A stretch of 64,000 nucleotides of DNA from Chrysogorgia sp. JL179-B06. Its lineage: Eukaryota; Cnidaria; Anthozoa; Scleralcyonacea; Chrysogorgiidae. Position numbers and translations under genes: made by a program. The stretch lies in assembly GCA_035772405.1 (NCBI GenBank), contig JAYKKM010000045.1:206001-270000 (forward strand), read 5' to 3'. Shown piece by piece: positions 31,435-42,892 of the stretch. Position 1 is the stretch's first letter; each line of letters starts with the position of its first letter. The notes under the pieces were generated by a model that was not told where the DNA came from, did not search any database, and saw only the letters and a list, made by a program, of their open reading frames with translations.

Positions 31435-33470
31435 TCAAAATCTCCATTTTCTAAACAAATCACCGAAACCTCCCGATAAACATGACGATCTGCACGATGT
31501 GTGAAAGGATTAAGGCTTTAGGTGTTGGTTGCCATAGCGTAATTGAGAAAGACATGTAGTGTTGACATTATGTAATGATCTTATTGGTTACGTGTAGCAA
31601 TGATTAACCGAGCTATTTGCCATGTAATTTTATACAATATAAATAACAAAAAATGCCTTCCGTCAAAGTGAAATTCCAATATGCCGTACACTCGCATTTA
31701 TTTGCATTGTTTGGAGCGTTGTAAAAACTGGAGCGCGTACAACACTTCGATAGATGGCTACAGTGTAATTGGAGGGAAGAAGAAAACGCGATCTTAGTCA
31801 AGTCATTGTCTGAACGTCGAGACAGCAATGGGAATCAAGTTCCGTATCAAGGCTATGAAGATATGTGTCATCTTTTTTAATACGCAAAATATAATACTGA
31901 GATTTCTAGAGTGATTGAGAATCCTTTTAGTAGAAGCTCTTGTGCCAGAAAGATGTATCATCTTTTGCTGGCAGGTTATGAAGATGTGTCATCTTTTCTT
32001 AACCAGTGGAAGCTATAGGAGTCTTATGTTGTTCTATGTATGTGCGCGCTATGCAAAACTGCTATATATAATACTGAGATTTCTAGAGTGATTGAGAATC
32101 CTTTTAGTAGAAGCTCTTGTGCCAGAAAGATGTATCATCTTTTGCTGGCAGGTTATGAAGATGTGTCATCTTTTCTTAACCAGTGGAAGCTATAGGAGTC
32201 TTATATATTACTCTCTGTATAAACGCATTTCGTAAGCGTGCTAAACCACAATGGCATGCGTAAATAACCACATATTTAGCCTCGCCATTGACAGTCTTAA
32301 ATTGTTAAGTATATGTTATAATATATATTCGATGTTCGTGCGTTGATAAATAGAGCATACATATTTACTGAAGAAAAATAAATGCATGTGTCAGAGATGT
32401 TAGGCGATTGTAACAGTTGTGGTTTCGCGACTGAAACTATTTAATATGACACGCGTCTGGTGTTGTCATCCACGTTTATCATATAACGCAGAGTGCTACA
32501 AATTTAGAAAATTAACATATTTCTTGCTTGATCACACACTGCGATTTAGCAAGTCAACAAGGATTGGTGACATCTCAAAGTGTTAATTGGAAATGCGATT
32601 AGACCTACCGACATCCGGAGATTCCTGCATTCAATGCAGGCTTCGTGCTGCGTTTTTGACCGTGCAGATCGTCATGCATCGATGATTTAAATAAAAAGCT
32701 TCACAGTCAATCAAATGTGTAATTTTTTTCAAATAATGGCTCGCTGATTCTTTTTAAAAATAGGTCCGCTTAGGCGTACATGTATCTGCGCTAATATGTA
32801 CAGGTATCATATGTACATTGTACATGAAGATATGTTTTCGGTATTCTCATATGTAATATTTAAAGAATAGAAAACATTTTCCATGTTTCCATCGAGTTGA
32901 TAGAGAAACACGAGTGAAACGTTGCAATGTGGCATTTATGTGGCTGGGAACACTGGCCCAAAGGGCGAATGTTTTATCGCTATTTTGAGTTCTTCCAATG
33001 TCCCATGAGTGTTTCTATATTAACTCGAAGGAAACACAGATCCATTTCATTTATAAAATACTGGTAACCCTTTGAAATTTGATAAACGTGCAATTAATCA
33101 TCGATTGAGCATGCAGTTATACCAATAACAATGTTATAACTGCAGTCTCAAATAGTACTGTATTTTGCAAGTATAAATAGTATAAAACTATGAACTGTTA
33201 TAAGCGACTTTGATTAAGTGACTTTAAGTTGATAACTGTTATAAGCGACTTTGTCTGTGAGCTATATGGTTACTAAATTTCATTACTGAACTTATTTTTT
33301 TGCAAGTTGATATGTTTTGTCTGAGATGATAGTTAACCATAACCAACATTACTGGAACAGTAAACAAGCTCAATATTGCTGTTTTGTTGTATTGATTTGA
33401 TGTCTATTTTTTATTTGAATTAACACAAATTTACTGGTAATACGCCTTGGAAAACTGTCAAACACAAATT
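31435..33470. other. no recognisable gene; 177-bp direct duplication
   Basis: 31891-32020 recurs at 32068-32200 with a 177-bp period; both contain CTTGTGCCAGAAAGATGTAT. Partial copies (31855-31885) precede it. The remaining sequence is AT-rich and has no coding sign. It interrupts the two gene clusters of the viral element. Confidence 0.6.
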
Positions 33471-33538
33471 ATCCGATATCCGGCCGGATAGTGAGATTAT
33501 CCACCATCCGATCGGATACTAAATCCGGTGCACCCCTA
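33471..33538 (-). repeat. hAT-like transposon end (single end)
   Basis: On the minus strand the sequence begins TAGGGGTGCACCGGATTTAG and continues with paired CGGAT/ATCCG words. This resembles hAT-family termini. No second end was found in the window, so it is probably a fragment. Confidence 0.4.
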
Positions 33539-33562
33539 GAATAGACATTCATTACGTACAAC

Positions 33563-33597
33563 CATGGATAGTAAATAGACTATTTACTATCCATGGG
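33563..33597. repeat. 35-bp perfect palindrome
   Basis: CCATGGATAGTAAATAG and its exact complement are separated by one base. It could form a 17-bp hairpin. Confidence 0.85.
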
Positions 33598-33639
33598 CAC
33601 ATTTGCAGATGCCTCACGTAACCTCCCCTTGTGATTGGT

Positions 33640-33835
33640 GTTCAACAATCCGTCAATCAAAAAATTTCAACAAATATGATTGGTTAGATTTTAAGCTGTT
33701 GAAAGCTGATTGGTTAAATAATTCAACAACTGTCAATCAAACAATTTCAACAAATATGATTGGCTAAATTTTAAACTCGTGAAAGCTCATTGATTAAATA
33801 ATTGTACCCTCCCTATAAACAAATATAAAAACCCA
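33640..33835 (+). promoter_or_regulatory. promoter region with repeated GATTGG words and TATA
   Basis: An 80-bp segment is repeated twice (CAACAAATATGATTGG in each), giving at least four GATTGG (inverse CCAAT) words. CTATAAAC at about 33813 and AATATAAAAA at about 33822 follow, 80-90 bases before the ATG at 33910. The CCAAT/TATA layout is that of a eukaryotic Pol II promoter. Confidence 0.5.
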
Positions 33836-33909
33836 ACCAAAGGGTCTACACCCACTAAAAGCAATCATATCATCTAGAGGAAGGGTTATAACGAAAAATT
33901 AAAAGAAAA

Positions 33910-34161
33910 ATGAATATGGAGATACAATTAAAAGATGTAAAGGCGTATTACAACGGGAGCAACTTTTGCGTTTTCCTGATGGATGAAAGACCCAAGGTAG
34001 AAGATGATGATGAGCAAACGAAAACCCCTATCACCAGAGCCAAAAAGAGGAAGATGATGGTCGAAATCGATTCGTGGGGCAAATTAATGCATCAATGTCT
34101 GAATGATGTCGTGGTAGAAAAGAAAAGAAAAACACTTGAAAAGTTAACAGTGACAAAATAA
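33910..34161 (+). CDS. small acidic/basic protein, unknown
   Basis: 83 residues: K-V-E-D-D-D-E (about 30-36) followed by the basic run R-A-K-K-R-K (about 43-48), which could be a nuclear localisation signal, and a C-terminal Lys-rich helix. First gene of the right-hand cluster, convergent with the gene at 34221. Not recognised. Confidence 0.45.
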   Translation: MNMEIQLKDVKAYYNGSNFCVFLMDERPKVEDDDEQTKTPITRAKKRKMMVEIDSWGKLMHQCLNDVVVEKKRKTLEKLTVTK

Positions 34162-34220
34162 TAATAACGAACTAAAACAATTTTTAATAAAACCTTTGTA
34201 CAGAAAATCTACTAATCATT

Positions 34221-34675
34221 TTAAATACTATTTTTGTCTTTTTCGACCAATTGTTGTTTGCGTAGTTTTCGACAATTAAATTTTGTATTATCGGCTAATT
34301 TACGACATCTATCTTTATCCCAACATTTCCCTGTTAAAGCGCGTCGACGTCCATATTGAATAAGCGTTGAAGTCTCATAAGTGCGACCCGCGTAGTGATA
34401 TATATCACCGATAAAAGATCGACAAACTTCTGCGGGTATTAAAAGCCATTTCCACACTTTATCTTCATAACACCGGCCTTTAAAAATGACCATCCCTTGA
34501 AGATATCCCGACTATTTTCAGTAGGACAACTACATTCAAAGAACGATATTTCTTCCATGTTAAAAACACACGACGGTGTACCGATAGTTCGCGCTGCTAT
34601 AAGCATTTGATCAGCGCGTTCTTTAGTACGACAACCAAAAGTCCAAGTCTTTCGCATAGGACAATACATCTTCAA
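34221..34675 (-). pseudogene. second copy of the Rep-like gene, frameshifted
   Basis: Two overlapping frames, 34675-34439 and 34493-34221, together cover the same blocks as the gene at 18354: R-K-T-W-T-F, I-G-T-P-S-C, I-S-F-F-E-C-S-C, then D-I-Y-H-Y-A-G-R-T and T-L-I-Q-Y-G-R-R. A single indel around 34445-34490 separates them. Protein identity to the first copy is roughly 40%, so the duplication is old or the copies come from different elements. CTATAAAAG on the minus strand at 34704-34712, 29 bases before the ATG, is a good TATA box. Confidence 0.6.
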
Positions 34676-35520
34676 ATACTGATGTTTAACATTTAGCAGT
34701 CATCTTTTATAGCGAAATTTATATAACCAACACGAATTCACACAGACAAATTATATATTTTATGAAATGATATTGATCCTAGCAACAGGGTTCGTATTTC
34801 ACATACCGCATGCAAACTTAAATTGTATAATCAAACCAAATAAATCAGACATATTGTGAAAAGTTGAACTCTTACTTTCAATAAGATCAACCCCTGACGA
34901 TTTTGAAATTGAACATATGCTTTTCTTTTATTTTTTGTAAATCTCAACGGATTATAATATTGGGTAGTTGATAGGGACAAATCGTGCCCAAAAACATCTG
35001 TTCGAAAATACCCGCACTTGACGGATTATAATATTGGCGGCGTTGGTACACCCCGTTGTTTAGAACGACAACCAAAAGTCCAAGTCTTTCGCTTGGGGGA
35101 ATACATCTTTTCAAAAATACTGATGTTTAACGTTTAGTACCTCTCTTTTATAGCAAAATTTATATAACCAACACGAATTCACACAGACAAATAAATATAT
35201 TTTATGAAATGATATTGACCCTAGCAACAGGGTTCGTATTTCACATATCGTACGCAAACTGAAATTGTATAATCAAACCAAATAAATCAGACATACATGT
35301 GAAAAGTTGAACTCTTACTTTCTATAAGATCAACCCCTAACGATTTTGAACTTGAACATATGCTTTTCTTTTCTTTTTAAAAATCTCAACGGATTATAAT
35401 ATTAGGTAGTTGATATGGGCGCAAATCGTGCCCAAAAACATCTGTCCGAAAATACACGCACTTGACGGATTATAATATTGACGGCGTTGCTATGGATAGC
35501 CGTGCACAAAAACATCTGTC
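34628..35520. repeat. 437-bp direct repeat of the Rep-like gene promoter
   Basis: The upstream region and first codons of the Rep-like gene (34628-35064) are repeated at 35065-35500: the TATA word, the AACACGAATTCACACAGACA block and the CGGATTATAATATT words appear in each. The second copy keeps only a fragment of the coding start. CGGATTATAATATTGG itself recurs four times. Confidence 0.8.
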
Positions 35521-35711
35521 AACATGACTCAACATCGTTCTAACGAAAAATAGTGTTTCAGATTTTATTTTTATAATATAAAAACGATATGGAATCACAA
35601 CAGTCTTTAACTTTATATTATACATCTACGTTTTTTAGCCTATTACTAAAAATAAAAAGCAAAAATTTAACCTTGACCGCGAATGTTAATAACAAAATAC
35701 TTCACATTCCA

Positions 35712-35747
35712 TGACCTTGAACAAATAAACGACGACCCTGACCTTGA
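35712..35747 (-). promoter_or_regulatory. two TCAAGGTCA half-sites
   Basis: TGACCTTGA occurs perfectly at 35712-35720 and 35739-35747, a 27-bp spacing; a near-match (ACCTTGACC) lies at about 35670. They precede the TATA box of the gene at 35919. Confidence 0.4.
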
Positions 35748-35876
35748 ACGAATCGGGATAACATTTCTAAAAATAAAATATGGTACTCTCTCAAAACCCT
35801 TGAAAGACCTTAACCCTTTAAACCAATGAAACACGCTGAAAATAAACCAATGAAATCACTTTACTATTTTATAAAA

Positions 35877-35886
35877 TATATATAAG
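35877..35886 (+). promoter_or_regulatory. TATA box
   Basis: TATATATAAG, about 33 bases before the ATG at 35919, giving a very short leader. Confidence 0.5.
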
Positions 35887-35918
35887 AACCTCGGTTTTCA
35901 AACATTTTTAAAAATCAA

Positions 35919-36959
35919 ATGGCTAGGATCAGACATGGTAGACCAAAACATATCCCGTACAAAGACGAGGAAAAGAATATGCAAGAAACATCGAGCTATG
36001 GAAAAGGTTTTTCACAAATGGCGCAACTACGCAGCGAAATTTTACAAAAACAGTTGGGGGTTTACATCTCAGATATATCATCGGAGTCAGAGTCTGACGA
36101 TGAAGAAGAAGAGGTAAAATTAATCGACGATGTTTGTAGAATCATTGAGTCTACGACACCACTACCGCCACTACCATTATCACCCTATCCGCTTACACCG
36201 CTAGAGGAAATACCAATACCAGATCTACCTACTCTTCCTCCTACCCAAAAGCATATTGTCGTCGATGTCTTACAAGTACCGGCGATAAATATTCCCGAAA
36301 CGTTCCCCGGCGAAGTCTTACCGACGATAAATATCTCCGAACAAAACGTGTTCCCATTTCAAGAACCAAGCGAAAACTTCATCGCAATACAAGAAGAAGC
36401 GTCAACATTATTTGATTTATCAAACACCCTTGACTTTGATAATTTAATTCCTGACAATCTATTGATGCAACACTTAATCTCATCTTTTCCTCCCTCATTA
36501 CCAACAAATGCTATACATTTATCTCCCCCACCACCTATGTCGGAGGTAATGGGTATTGAAGATGAAGAAGAACCAGATAGGATCAAACAATTTAAAAAAC
36601 AGTTAATATATAAAAAAAAACACAAGTTAACAGGTGTTGAAACAGTAACGTATATAAATATTAATAGTGATGAGGATAATGATATCATTGTTAGAGATTT
36701 AGATTCGTATAGACAATTAAAATTTATATTTAGAGAAAAAGATAGAATAATAAGAAAATTTAATAGAATAGGAATTAGATTATTAGAAAGAAACTATCGG
36801 AAAACATTTAAGAAAATAGAAAAAACACGTAATGAAACTATTTTTAAAAAAAAGAATTTAAAAAAAATGTATATATATATATGTGTGTGTGAAATTTGTT
36901 TTTTACGTCCAAATAAAAATGGATATCATTCTCGAAGAACTTGCAAGAAACAATATTAA
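35919..36959 (+). CDS. 346-residue acidic, proline-rich protein
   Basis: N-terminus basic (M-A-R-I-R-H-G-R-P-K). Residues about 50-66 have I-S-D-I-S-S-E-S-E-S-D-D-E-E-E-E, a hydrophobic patch next to Ser/acidic residues like a SUMO-interaction or CK2 motif. A proline-rich part follows (about 80-115, 195-210), then a long Lys/Arg-rich helical C-terminus (about 225-325). This architecture fits a nuclear regulatory or core-binding protein. It is undamaged. Not recognised by sequence. The last part overlaps the start of the next gene in another frame. Confidence 0.55.
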   Translation: MARIRHGRPKHIPYKDEEKNMQETSSYGKGFSQMAQLRSEILQKQLGVYISDISSESESDDEEEEVKLIDDVCRIIESTTPLPPLPLSPYPLTPLEEIPIPDLPTLPPTQKHIVVDVLQVPAINIPETFPGEVLPTINISEQNVFPFQEPSENFIAIQEEASTLFDLSNTLDFDNLIPDNLLMQHLISSFPPSLPTNAIHLSPPPPMSEVMGIEDEEEPDRIKQFKKQLIYKKKHKLTGVETVTYININSDEDNDIIVRDLDSYRQLKFIFREKDRIIRKFNRIGIRLLERNYRKTFKKIEKTRNETIFKKKNLKKMYIYICVCEICFLRPNKNGYHSRRTCKKQY

Positions 36960-37323
36960 ATACAAAAAATTGAAACCCTTAATACAAAAATGTATTACAA
37001 ATCAAGAGAATATGTTGAAAAACATTATTTTACAAATCGATAGTCAACAAATGGAATTGGTTTATAAACAAATGGAACGTTATGAAACAGGACATATCAT
37101 TGCGTTTTATTGTTTAATTCTTTTTTTTTTCGATGGAAAATATGTTGGAGAAAAAGAAATTGAACTAATTCAATATTGGACAAGATTAACAATTACAGAT
37201 TTTAAAACTTCAAAAAAAACCATTTTATTAGAAAATCCTTTATTTACATTTCCTTTTTATTTTTACACTTTTATTACAATATTATTTACTATAATGTCAC
37301 AACATCATGTAATTTTATTTTAA
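36919..37323 (+). CDS. possible Bcl-2-like protein
   Basis: 134 residues from ATG 36919, chosen over 36883 because it opens a typical helix and avoids the overlapping acidic gene's low-complexity tail. It looks all-helical. G58-H-I-I-A-F-Y64 resembles a BH1 core (G-R-[IV]-V-A-F-F), and residues about 108-126 form a hydrophobic tail that could anchor in a membrane. Adintoviruses are known to carry Bcl-2 homologues, which block cell death at mitochondria. The match rests on one short motif and topology, so it is tentative. Confidence 0.35.
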   Translation: MDIILEELARNNIKYKKLKPLIQKCITNQENMLKNIILQIDSQQMELVYKQMERYETGHIIAFYCLILFFFDGKYVGEKEIELIQYWTRLTITDFKTSKKTILLENPLFTFPFYFYTFITILFTIMSQHHVILF

Positions 37324-38379
37324 AATTTCTAAAATCAAAAAGATAATTATGTGTTTGTAAATAGCTCATCAGATAATCTACTAGATATTCTTGTATATTA
37401 ACTTGATCAAAATATATTTTAAAATATGGTGTTAATAAATTATAATCTAATAATTCTAACCCATAGTTGTCATAATATATTCCAGAGTTATAAATTGGAT
37501 TATCTATAGTTACAGGGAATGAATGAATTATTTGCGTTTTAGAAGATAGTATCTCGAAAAAAATTTCACATCTCAATATTTGGGTATCAAAAATATAATC
37601 ATTTACAGGGTTAGACTTAAAAAAAGTGCATTTGTGCTTACAATTTTTATACTTACAACGCTGATTAAAAATATAAGCAGTATGAGAAGCATCTAAATTA
37701 TATAAAACGCGATTAAGATCAATATCTGTTACATTATTATTTTCAATTCTACCATGGGGTTATGTTTTGGACAATAAAAAATAAAACATGCAGCTATGCA
37801 AAATATATTATATCTAAACGTTCGAGAATTATTAGCTAGACACGCTAATAAAAAATAAGGCGCTACAGTTAATAAATAAAGTGAAAGTTCAATTAAAATG
37901 GGGAAGTCAGCATCTCTAGCTATTTTATAAAGCATGTGAAATATAAATTTTCTACCCACCCCAAAGGGAATCGGTAAACGATTCACTTCCTGTGAAGGTG
38001 AAACAATAGGGGACATAAAATGATAATTATCAGCATAAAAATATTGCGGTCTTGTAACAGTAATATATAAACTATCTAAGTAGATATTATCTAAACTAAA
38101 TAATGAAGATAATAAACAAGGGTTCTTTGATAATATGAACCCGTGAGGAGCTGAACATCTATGTAAAACATATTTTTCACTACTGTCAATATATGGAACA
38201 ATGTATTTTGATTTTCCTCCTTGTTCAACGGTCCAACATTTATAAAGTTTCATGTCTTTTACGTCTGGATCGTTTAATCGTAACAAACAAAATCCCGTAT
38301 AAAATTTTGCAAAAACATCTGTTTCAATCTGTAAACAACCAATTACTTTACCACAATAGTAATTCAAAAGTCCAAACAT
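37324..38379 (-). pseudogene. unknown minus-strand gene with frameshift
   Basis: 38379-37729 encodes 216 residues starting M-F-G-L-L-N-Y-Y-C-G; another frame from about 37740 to 37289 continues with a Cys-rich C-K-Y-K-N-C-K-H-K-C segment and an aromatic-rich C-terminus. A single indel near 37730-37745 explains this. The first part has a hydrophobic segment near residue 165-182 that could cross a membrane. About 340 residues in total. The 3' end overlaps the preceding gene by about 35 bases. Not recognised. Confidence 0.4.
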
Positions 38380-38601
38380 CCAATAGATAAAACCAATCTG
38401 TGGATTTCTAAAGCATTGAAAATAGTATACAACTTTTAAAATATGTAAAAAGAAATGTTTTTTTCTTCCACTTTTCTTTTTTTCACACGTCTTTCCAAAA
38501 TGGGTCGAGTGGTAAAACTAAAAGTGCTTTTTCTCTTAGCTTGATTTTTCATCTAAAAAATCAAATAAAAATACGATCATTACAAATACTATTCATAATA
38601 C
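38380..38601. other. leader/spacer
   Basis: AT-rich; no feature besides the upstream side of the minus-strand gene. No strong TATA seen. Confidence 0.4.
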
Positions 38602-41440
38602 TTCAGAAAAAAATTGAAAAATAACCCTATAAAAGTTAAATAAATACTAAAAAATCGTACAAATTGATATTCTTACCATTGAATATTTACACGCCTTCTA
38701 TTGATATTCACAATCCTTAAACATTCTACTCTTGAAAACCCTTGACGCTCCCCCCTCTTATATATGTATATCATCCACTGATTGACTTCCTGTTTTTATT
38801 TTATTTATAAAATAAAAAACAAAAATTCTATTTTACATGCGAAATAACCACACCCACATCACTTCGCTTCTGCTGTTCATCGAGGACACATCTCTCTCTC
38901 TTGCTCTCTCTCTGTCTTTATTTTTTTTTATAAAATACTTTTGCAAGTAACTTTTACATTTTTTTTTGAAAATCATTTTTACTTTTTTTGTTTGTTTTGC
39001 TCCTACTACTGTGTGTATGCTCGCTTGAAAGTCGTACTCTCAAAAAGTGCGAAGCGCTTGAACCCTCCAATGAGCTGTAGTATTTATTACTAACCAGCAT
39101 TGGTGCGCATTCAACCCGCAGTACTCTTGTAAATCGCGACTGGTTTAGACTTTATTGTCTGGTCTTCCTCTCTAAAAAAGAGGTTGATGTCAGGTGGGAC
39201 TAGTCCATAGAGACATTTAGCTCACCGCCAGTGTTGTACGTTATGGGTTTTTGGATGTTAGCATGTGGTGAAAGAGCTAGCTAAAGTAACACATAGTTTC
39301 ACAGGAGTATTTTTATTTTTATTTTTTATTTTTTAAGACAAAAATATATACAAAAGCACACACAATATATCGAAAGTGCTTGTACATGGTGTTACTGGAT
39401 CTACCTCTATATTAAAGTGTATATTTTGTATATATATATTTTTTTAAATAAACACTCTCCAGAAAAAACTTGAAAAATAACCCTATAAAAATATAAATAA
39501 ATACTAAATATCATCATACAAATTCATATTCTTACCTTGAATATTTACACGCGTTCTATTGATATTCACAATCATTAAACATTCTACTCTTTAAAACCCT
39601 TGGCGTGCCACCCTCTTATATATGTATCTCATCCACTGATTGACTTCGGTTTTTATTTTACAATATAAAAACAAAAATTCTATGTTACAGGGTAACCACA
39701 CCCAGTTCACTTCACTTCTGGTGTTCATCGAAGACACATCTCTCTCTCTTGCTCTCTCTGTCTTTATTTTTATTTTATAAAATATAAAACAAAAATTCTA
39801 TTTTACAGGGGAAATAACCACACCCATTTCACTTCACTTCTTGTGTTCATCGAGGACACATCTCTCTCTTGCTCTCTCTGTCTTTATTTTTTTTATAAAA
39901 TACTTTTTTGCAAAGTAACTTTTACATATTTTTTTTTTTAAATCATTTTTACTTTTTATATTTTTAAAAAAATAATTACTCCTACTACTGTGTGTATACT
40001 CGCTTGAAAGTCGTACTCTCAAAAAGTGCGAAGCGCTTGAACCCTCCAATGAGCTGTGGTATTTATTACTAACCAGCATTGGTGCGCATTCAACCCGCAG
40101 TACTCTTGTAAATCGCGACTGGTTTAGACTTTATTGTCTGGTCTTCCTCTCTAAAAAAGAGGTTGATGTCAGGTGGGACTAGTCCATAGAGACATTTAGC
40201 TCACCGCCAGATCGATCGATTGCTTGTTGTACGTTATGGGTTTTTGGATGTTAGCATGTGGTGAAAGAGCTAGCTAAAGTAACACATAGTTTCACAGGAG
40301 TATTTTTATTATATATTTTTATTTTTACTTTTTTAAGACAAAAATATATACAAAAGCACACACAATATATCGAAAGTGCTTGTACATGGTGTTACTGGAT
40401 CTACCTCTATATTAAAGTGTATATTTTGTATATATATATTTTTTTAAATAAACACTCTCCAGAAAAAACTTGAAAAATAACCCTATAAAAATATAAATAA
40501 ATACTAAATATCATCATACAAATTCATATTCTTACCTTGAATATTTACACGCGTTCTATTGATATTCACAATCCTTAAACATTCTACTCTTTAAAACCCT
40601 TGGCGCGCCACCCTCTTATATATGTATCTCATCCACTGATTGACTTCCGGTTATTATTTTATAATATAAAAACAAAAATTCTATGTTACAGGGTAACCAC
40701 ACCCAGTTCACTTCACTTCTGGTGTTCATCGAGGACACATCTCTCTCTCTTGCTCTCTCTGTCTTTATTTTTATTTTATAAAATAAAAAACAAAAATTCT
40801 ATTTTACAGGGGAAATAACCACACCCACTTCACTTCACTTCTGGTGTTCATCGAGGACACATCTCTCTCTTGCTCTCTCTGTCTTTATTTTTTTTATAAA
40901 ATACTTTTTTGCAAAGTAACTTTTACATAATTTTTTTTTAAAATCATTTTTACTTTTTATATTTAAAAAAAAATAATTACTCCTACTACTGTGTGTATAC
41001 TCGCTTGAAAGTCGTACTCTCAAAAAGTGCGAAGCGCTTGAACCCTCCAATGAGCTGTAGTATTTATTACTAACCAGCATTGGTGCGCATTCAACCCGCA
41101 GTACTCTTGTAAATCGCGACTGGTTTAGACTTTATTGTCTGGTCTTCCTCTCTAAAAAAGAGGTTGATGTCAGGTGGGACTAGTCCATAGAGACATTTAG
41201 CTCACCGCCAGATCGATCGATTGCTTGTTGTACGTTATGGGTTTTTGGATGTTAGCATGTGGTGAAAGACCTAGCTAAAGTATAACACCTAGTTTCACAG
41301 GAGTATTTTTATTTTTTGTTTTTATTTTTACTTTTTTAAGACAAATATATACAAAAGCACACACAGTATATCGACAGTGCTTGTACATTGCGTTACTGGA
41401 TCTACCTTGTATATTTTGTATATATATATGTTTTTTTTAA
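38602..41440. repeat. 1-kb tandem repeat array, about 3 copies
   Basis: Units start at about 38602, 39461 and 40461; the second and third are 1000 bp apart. Each contains a pyrimidine-rich (TCTCTC)n stretch, a GC-richer 200-bp block and an AT-rich end. The last unit runs into the right terminal repeat. The 80-codon minus-strand frames at 39834 and 40835 and the plus-strand frame at 40258 just repeat with the unit and are not credible genes. Confidence 0.9.
39010..39240 (+). ncRNA. conserved block of the 1-kb unit, possible structured RNA or leader
   Basis: The block (copies near 39980-40215 and 40981-41220) is far better conserved between units than its AT-rich flanks. It has short hairpins such as CCTCT-(n)-AGAGG near 39165-39183 and GGACTAGTCC near 39198. 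A diverged relative is at 45800-46010, preceded by TATATAAG. A non-coding transcript, an untranslated leader or a replication/packaging site are all possible. Confidence 0.25.
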
Positions 41441-41628
41441 ATAAACACATAACAACCCCTCTAGTAATAAATTTGGGAAGAATGGGTTATTCTTCCCATT
41501 TCCACACACTAGGACCAATTCCCACCCTATAAAAAAATAAAAATATATCATTTAAAAAAAAAACAACCACCCAAAAATCTTAATCGTATCTTTTTCCCAA
41601 AATACGTTTCACTATCAGACAAAGGTGA

Positions 41629-41644
41629 AGGTCATTCAAGGTGA
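41629..41644 (+). promoter_or_regulatory. DR4 nuclear-receptor-like element in right terminal repeat
   Basis: AGGTCA-ttca-AGGTGA with a third half-site AGGTGA abutting at 41623. Inverted equivalent of 17329-17344. A relative (AGGTCA-ttca-AGGTGG) is at 45204. Confidence 0.35.
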
Positions 41645-41888
41645 CTAATGCAAAGCAAGTACTGACGTCTTTTGCTACATGGAGTTAAAGAGCTGTGATA
41701 GAACAAGAACAGAATATTTAGTAACAGATTTTTAGTGTTTCATATAATTGGTGACCAGTATTTGTCTGATCATCAATTAGATGAAACACGAAAATTCTGC
41801 GACTAAATTTTCTGTTCCTGTTCCATCACTGCTCTCTAACCCCATCTAGTATCTGCGACAGCACTTATTCAAATCATAATTCAATGCG

Positions 41889-41899
41889 CTATATATACT
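41889..41899 (+). promoter_or_regulatory. TATA box
   Basis: CTATATATACT, 82 bases before the ATG at 41981; also present in the left arm, where the gene is missing. Confidence 0.45.
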
Positions 41900-41980
41900 A
41901 ACTGTAAACACAATTTGTTTGAAAAAGAAATACAAAAAAATACACTATTTACTTCCACCAACAGATATCTAAACATCACA

Positions 41981-42330
41981 ATGGCTACACTACCCACCAA
42001 TACAACAACATCTGATGAATTTGATGAATACTTTGATGATGAAAATGACTATTTTGCAAGTCGTTTTCTACAAGAACACTTATGTGATACAGAATTGTAT
42101 TGATGCAAAATTTTGTAAATGTATTGGTGAAATCAATTCAACATCTCCTCTACTATTCAACATCTTATCTAACCCTGGATGTTATTGGCTTAGAAAATGA
42201 TGACGGTCCATATCTGGGAATATTAATAAACACTATTATTGACTATGATGTTTCTCATCTTTTAGACAAAGAAATTAAACTAATACTAGATTCTAAAAAT
42301 CTCATTAATGTTGAAACATGTAAAAAATAA
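41981..42330 (+). pseudogene. small acidic gene in the right arm, frameshifted
   Basis: The ATG at 41981 gives 40 residues with an acidic E-F-D-E-Y-F-D-D-E-N-D-Y stretch, ending at 42103. Two other frames (to 42200 and 42330) continue a protein-like sequence with C-K-C and L-L-D-K-E-I-K-L-I-L blocks. Two indels would be needed to connect them. The left arm lacks the gene, so the arms differ by its loss or gain. Function unknown. Confidence 0.4.
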
Positions 42331-42892
42331 CGTAATAAAAAATGTTTTTTTACCCGAAAACTCTAGTCGCTTTTCTTATATACTGGAACGTATCTTACTT
42401 CCGGAAACGCCTTTTTCTTCTCCCGAAACCTTTTCCAAAAAAATAATACCCTATTTACTTCCGGTATATCATCTTACACCTCATTCAAGCTCTGGTCGTC
42501 GTGGAGGTAACATCTCCGTCGCGCGCGCGCTCATTTCTTTTTTTTTTTAAAAATACTTTTTTAGAATTCCTTTTTTTTTATAAAATACAATTCAACGTTC
42601 TATTTTTAAAAATATTTCAACCATTTTTATATTTTAATTTTTTTATTTTAAAATACTTTTTTTTTTATTTCAAATTCACAATTCATATTTTTTTGTTTTT
42701 CATTTTTTTTTTATAATACTACTACGACTAATTCACATATATCTTATTTTTTTTTTCAAATATATATTTTCCAACCATTAACTTTTTTTTCCAAAAGACA
42801 TTTTTTTATTTTTTTACCTTCACTGCGCGTGGCGGCCATGTTTCCTTCCCGACGAAAAGGACAAGTAAAACAACAACAACTACCATCACTCT

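Noticed and set aside
39834..41080. 80-codon minus-strand frames conserved in the 1-kb array
   Set aside because: They repeat with the unit and contain low-complexity Lys/Ile runs from AT-rich DNA.
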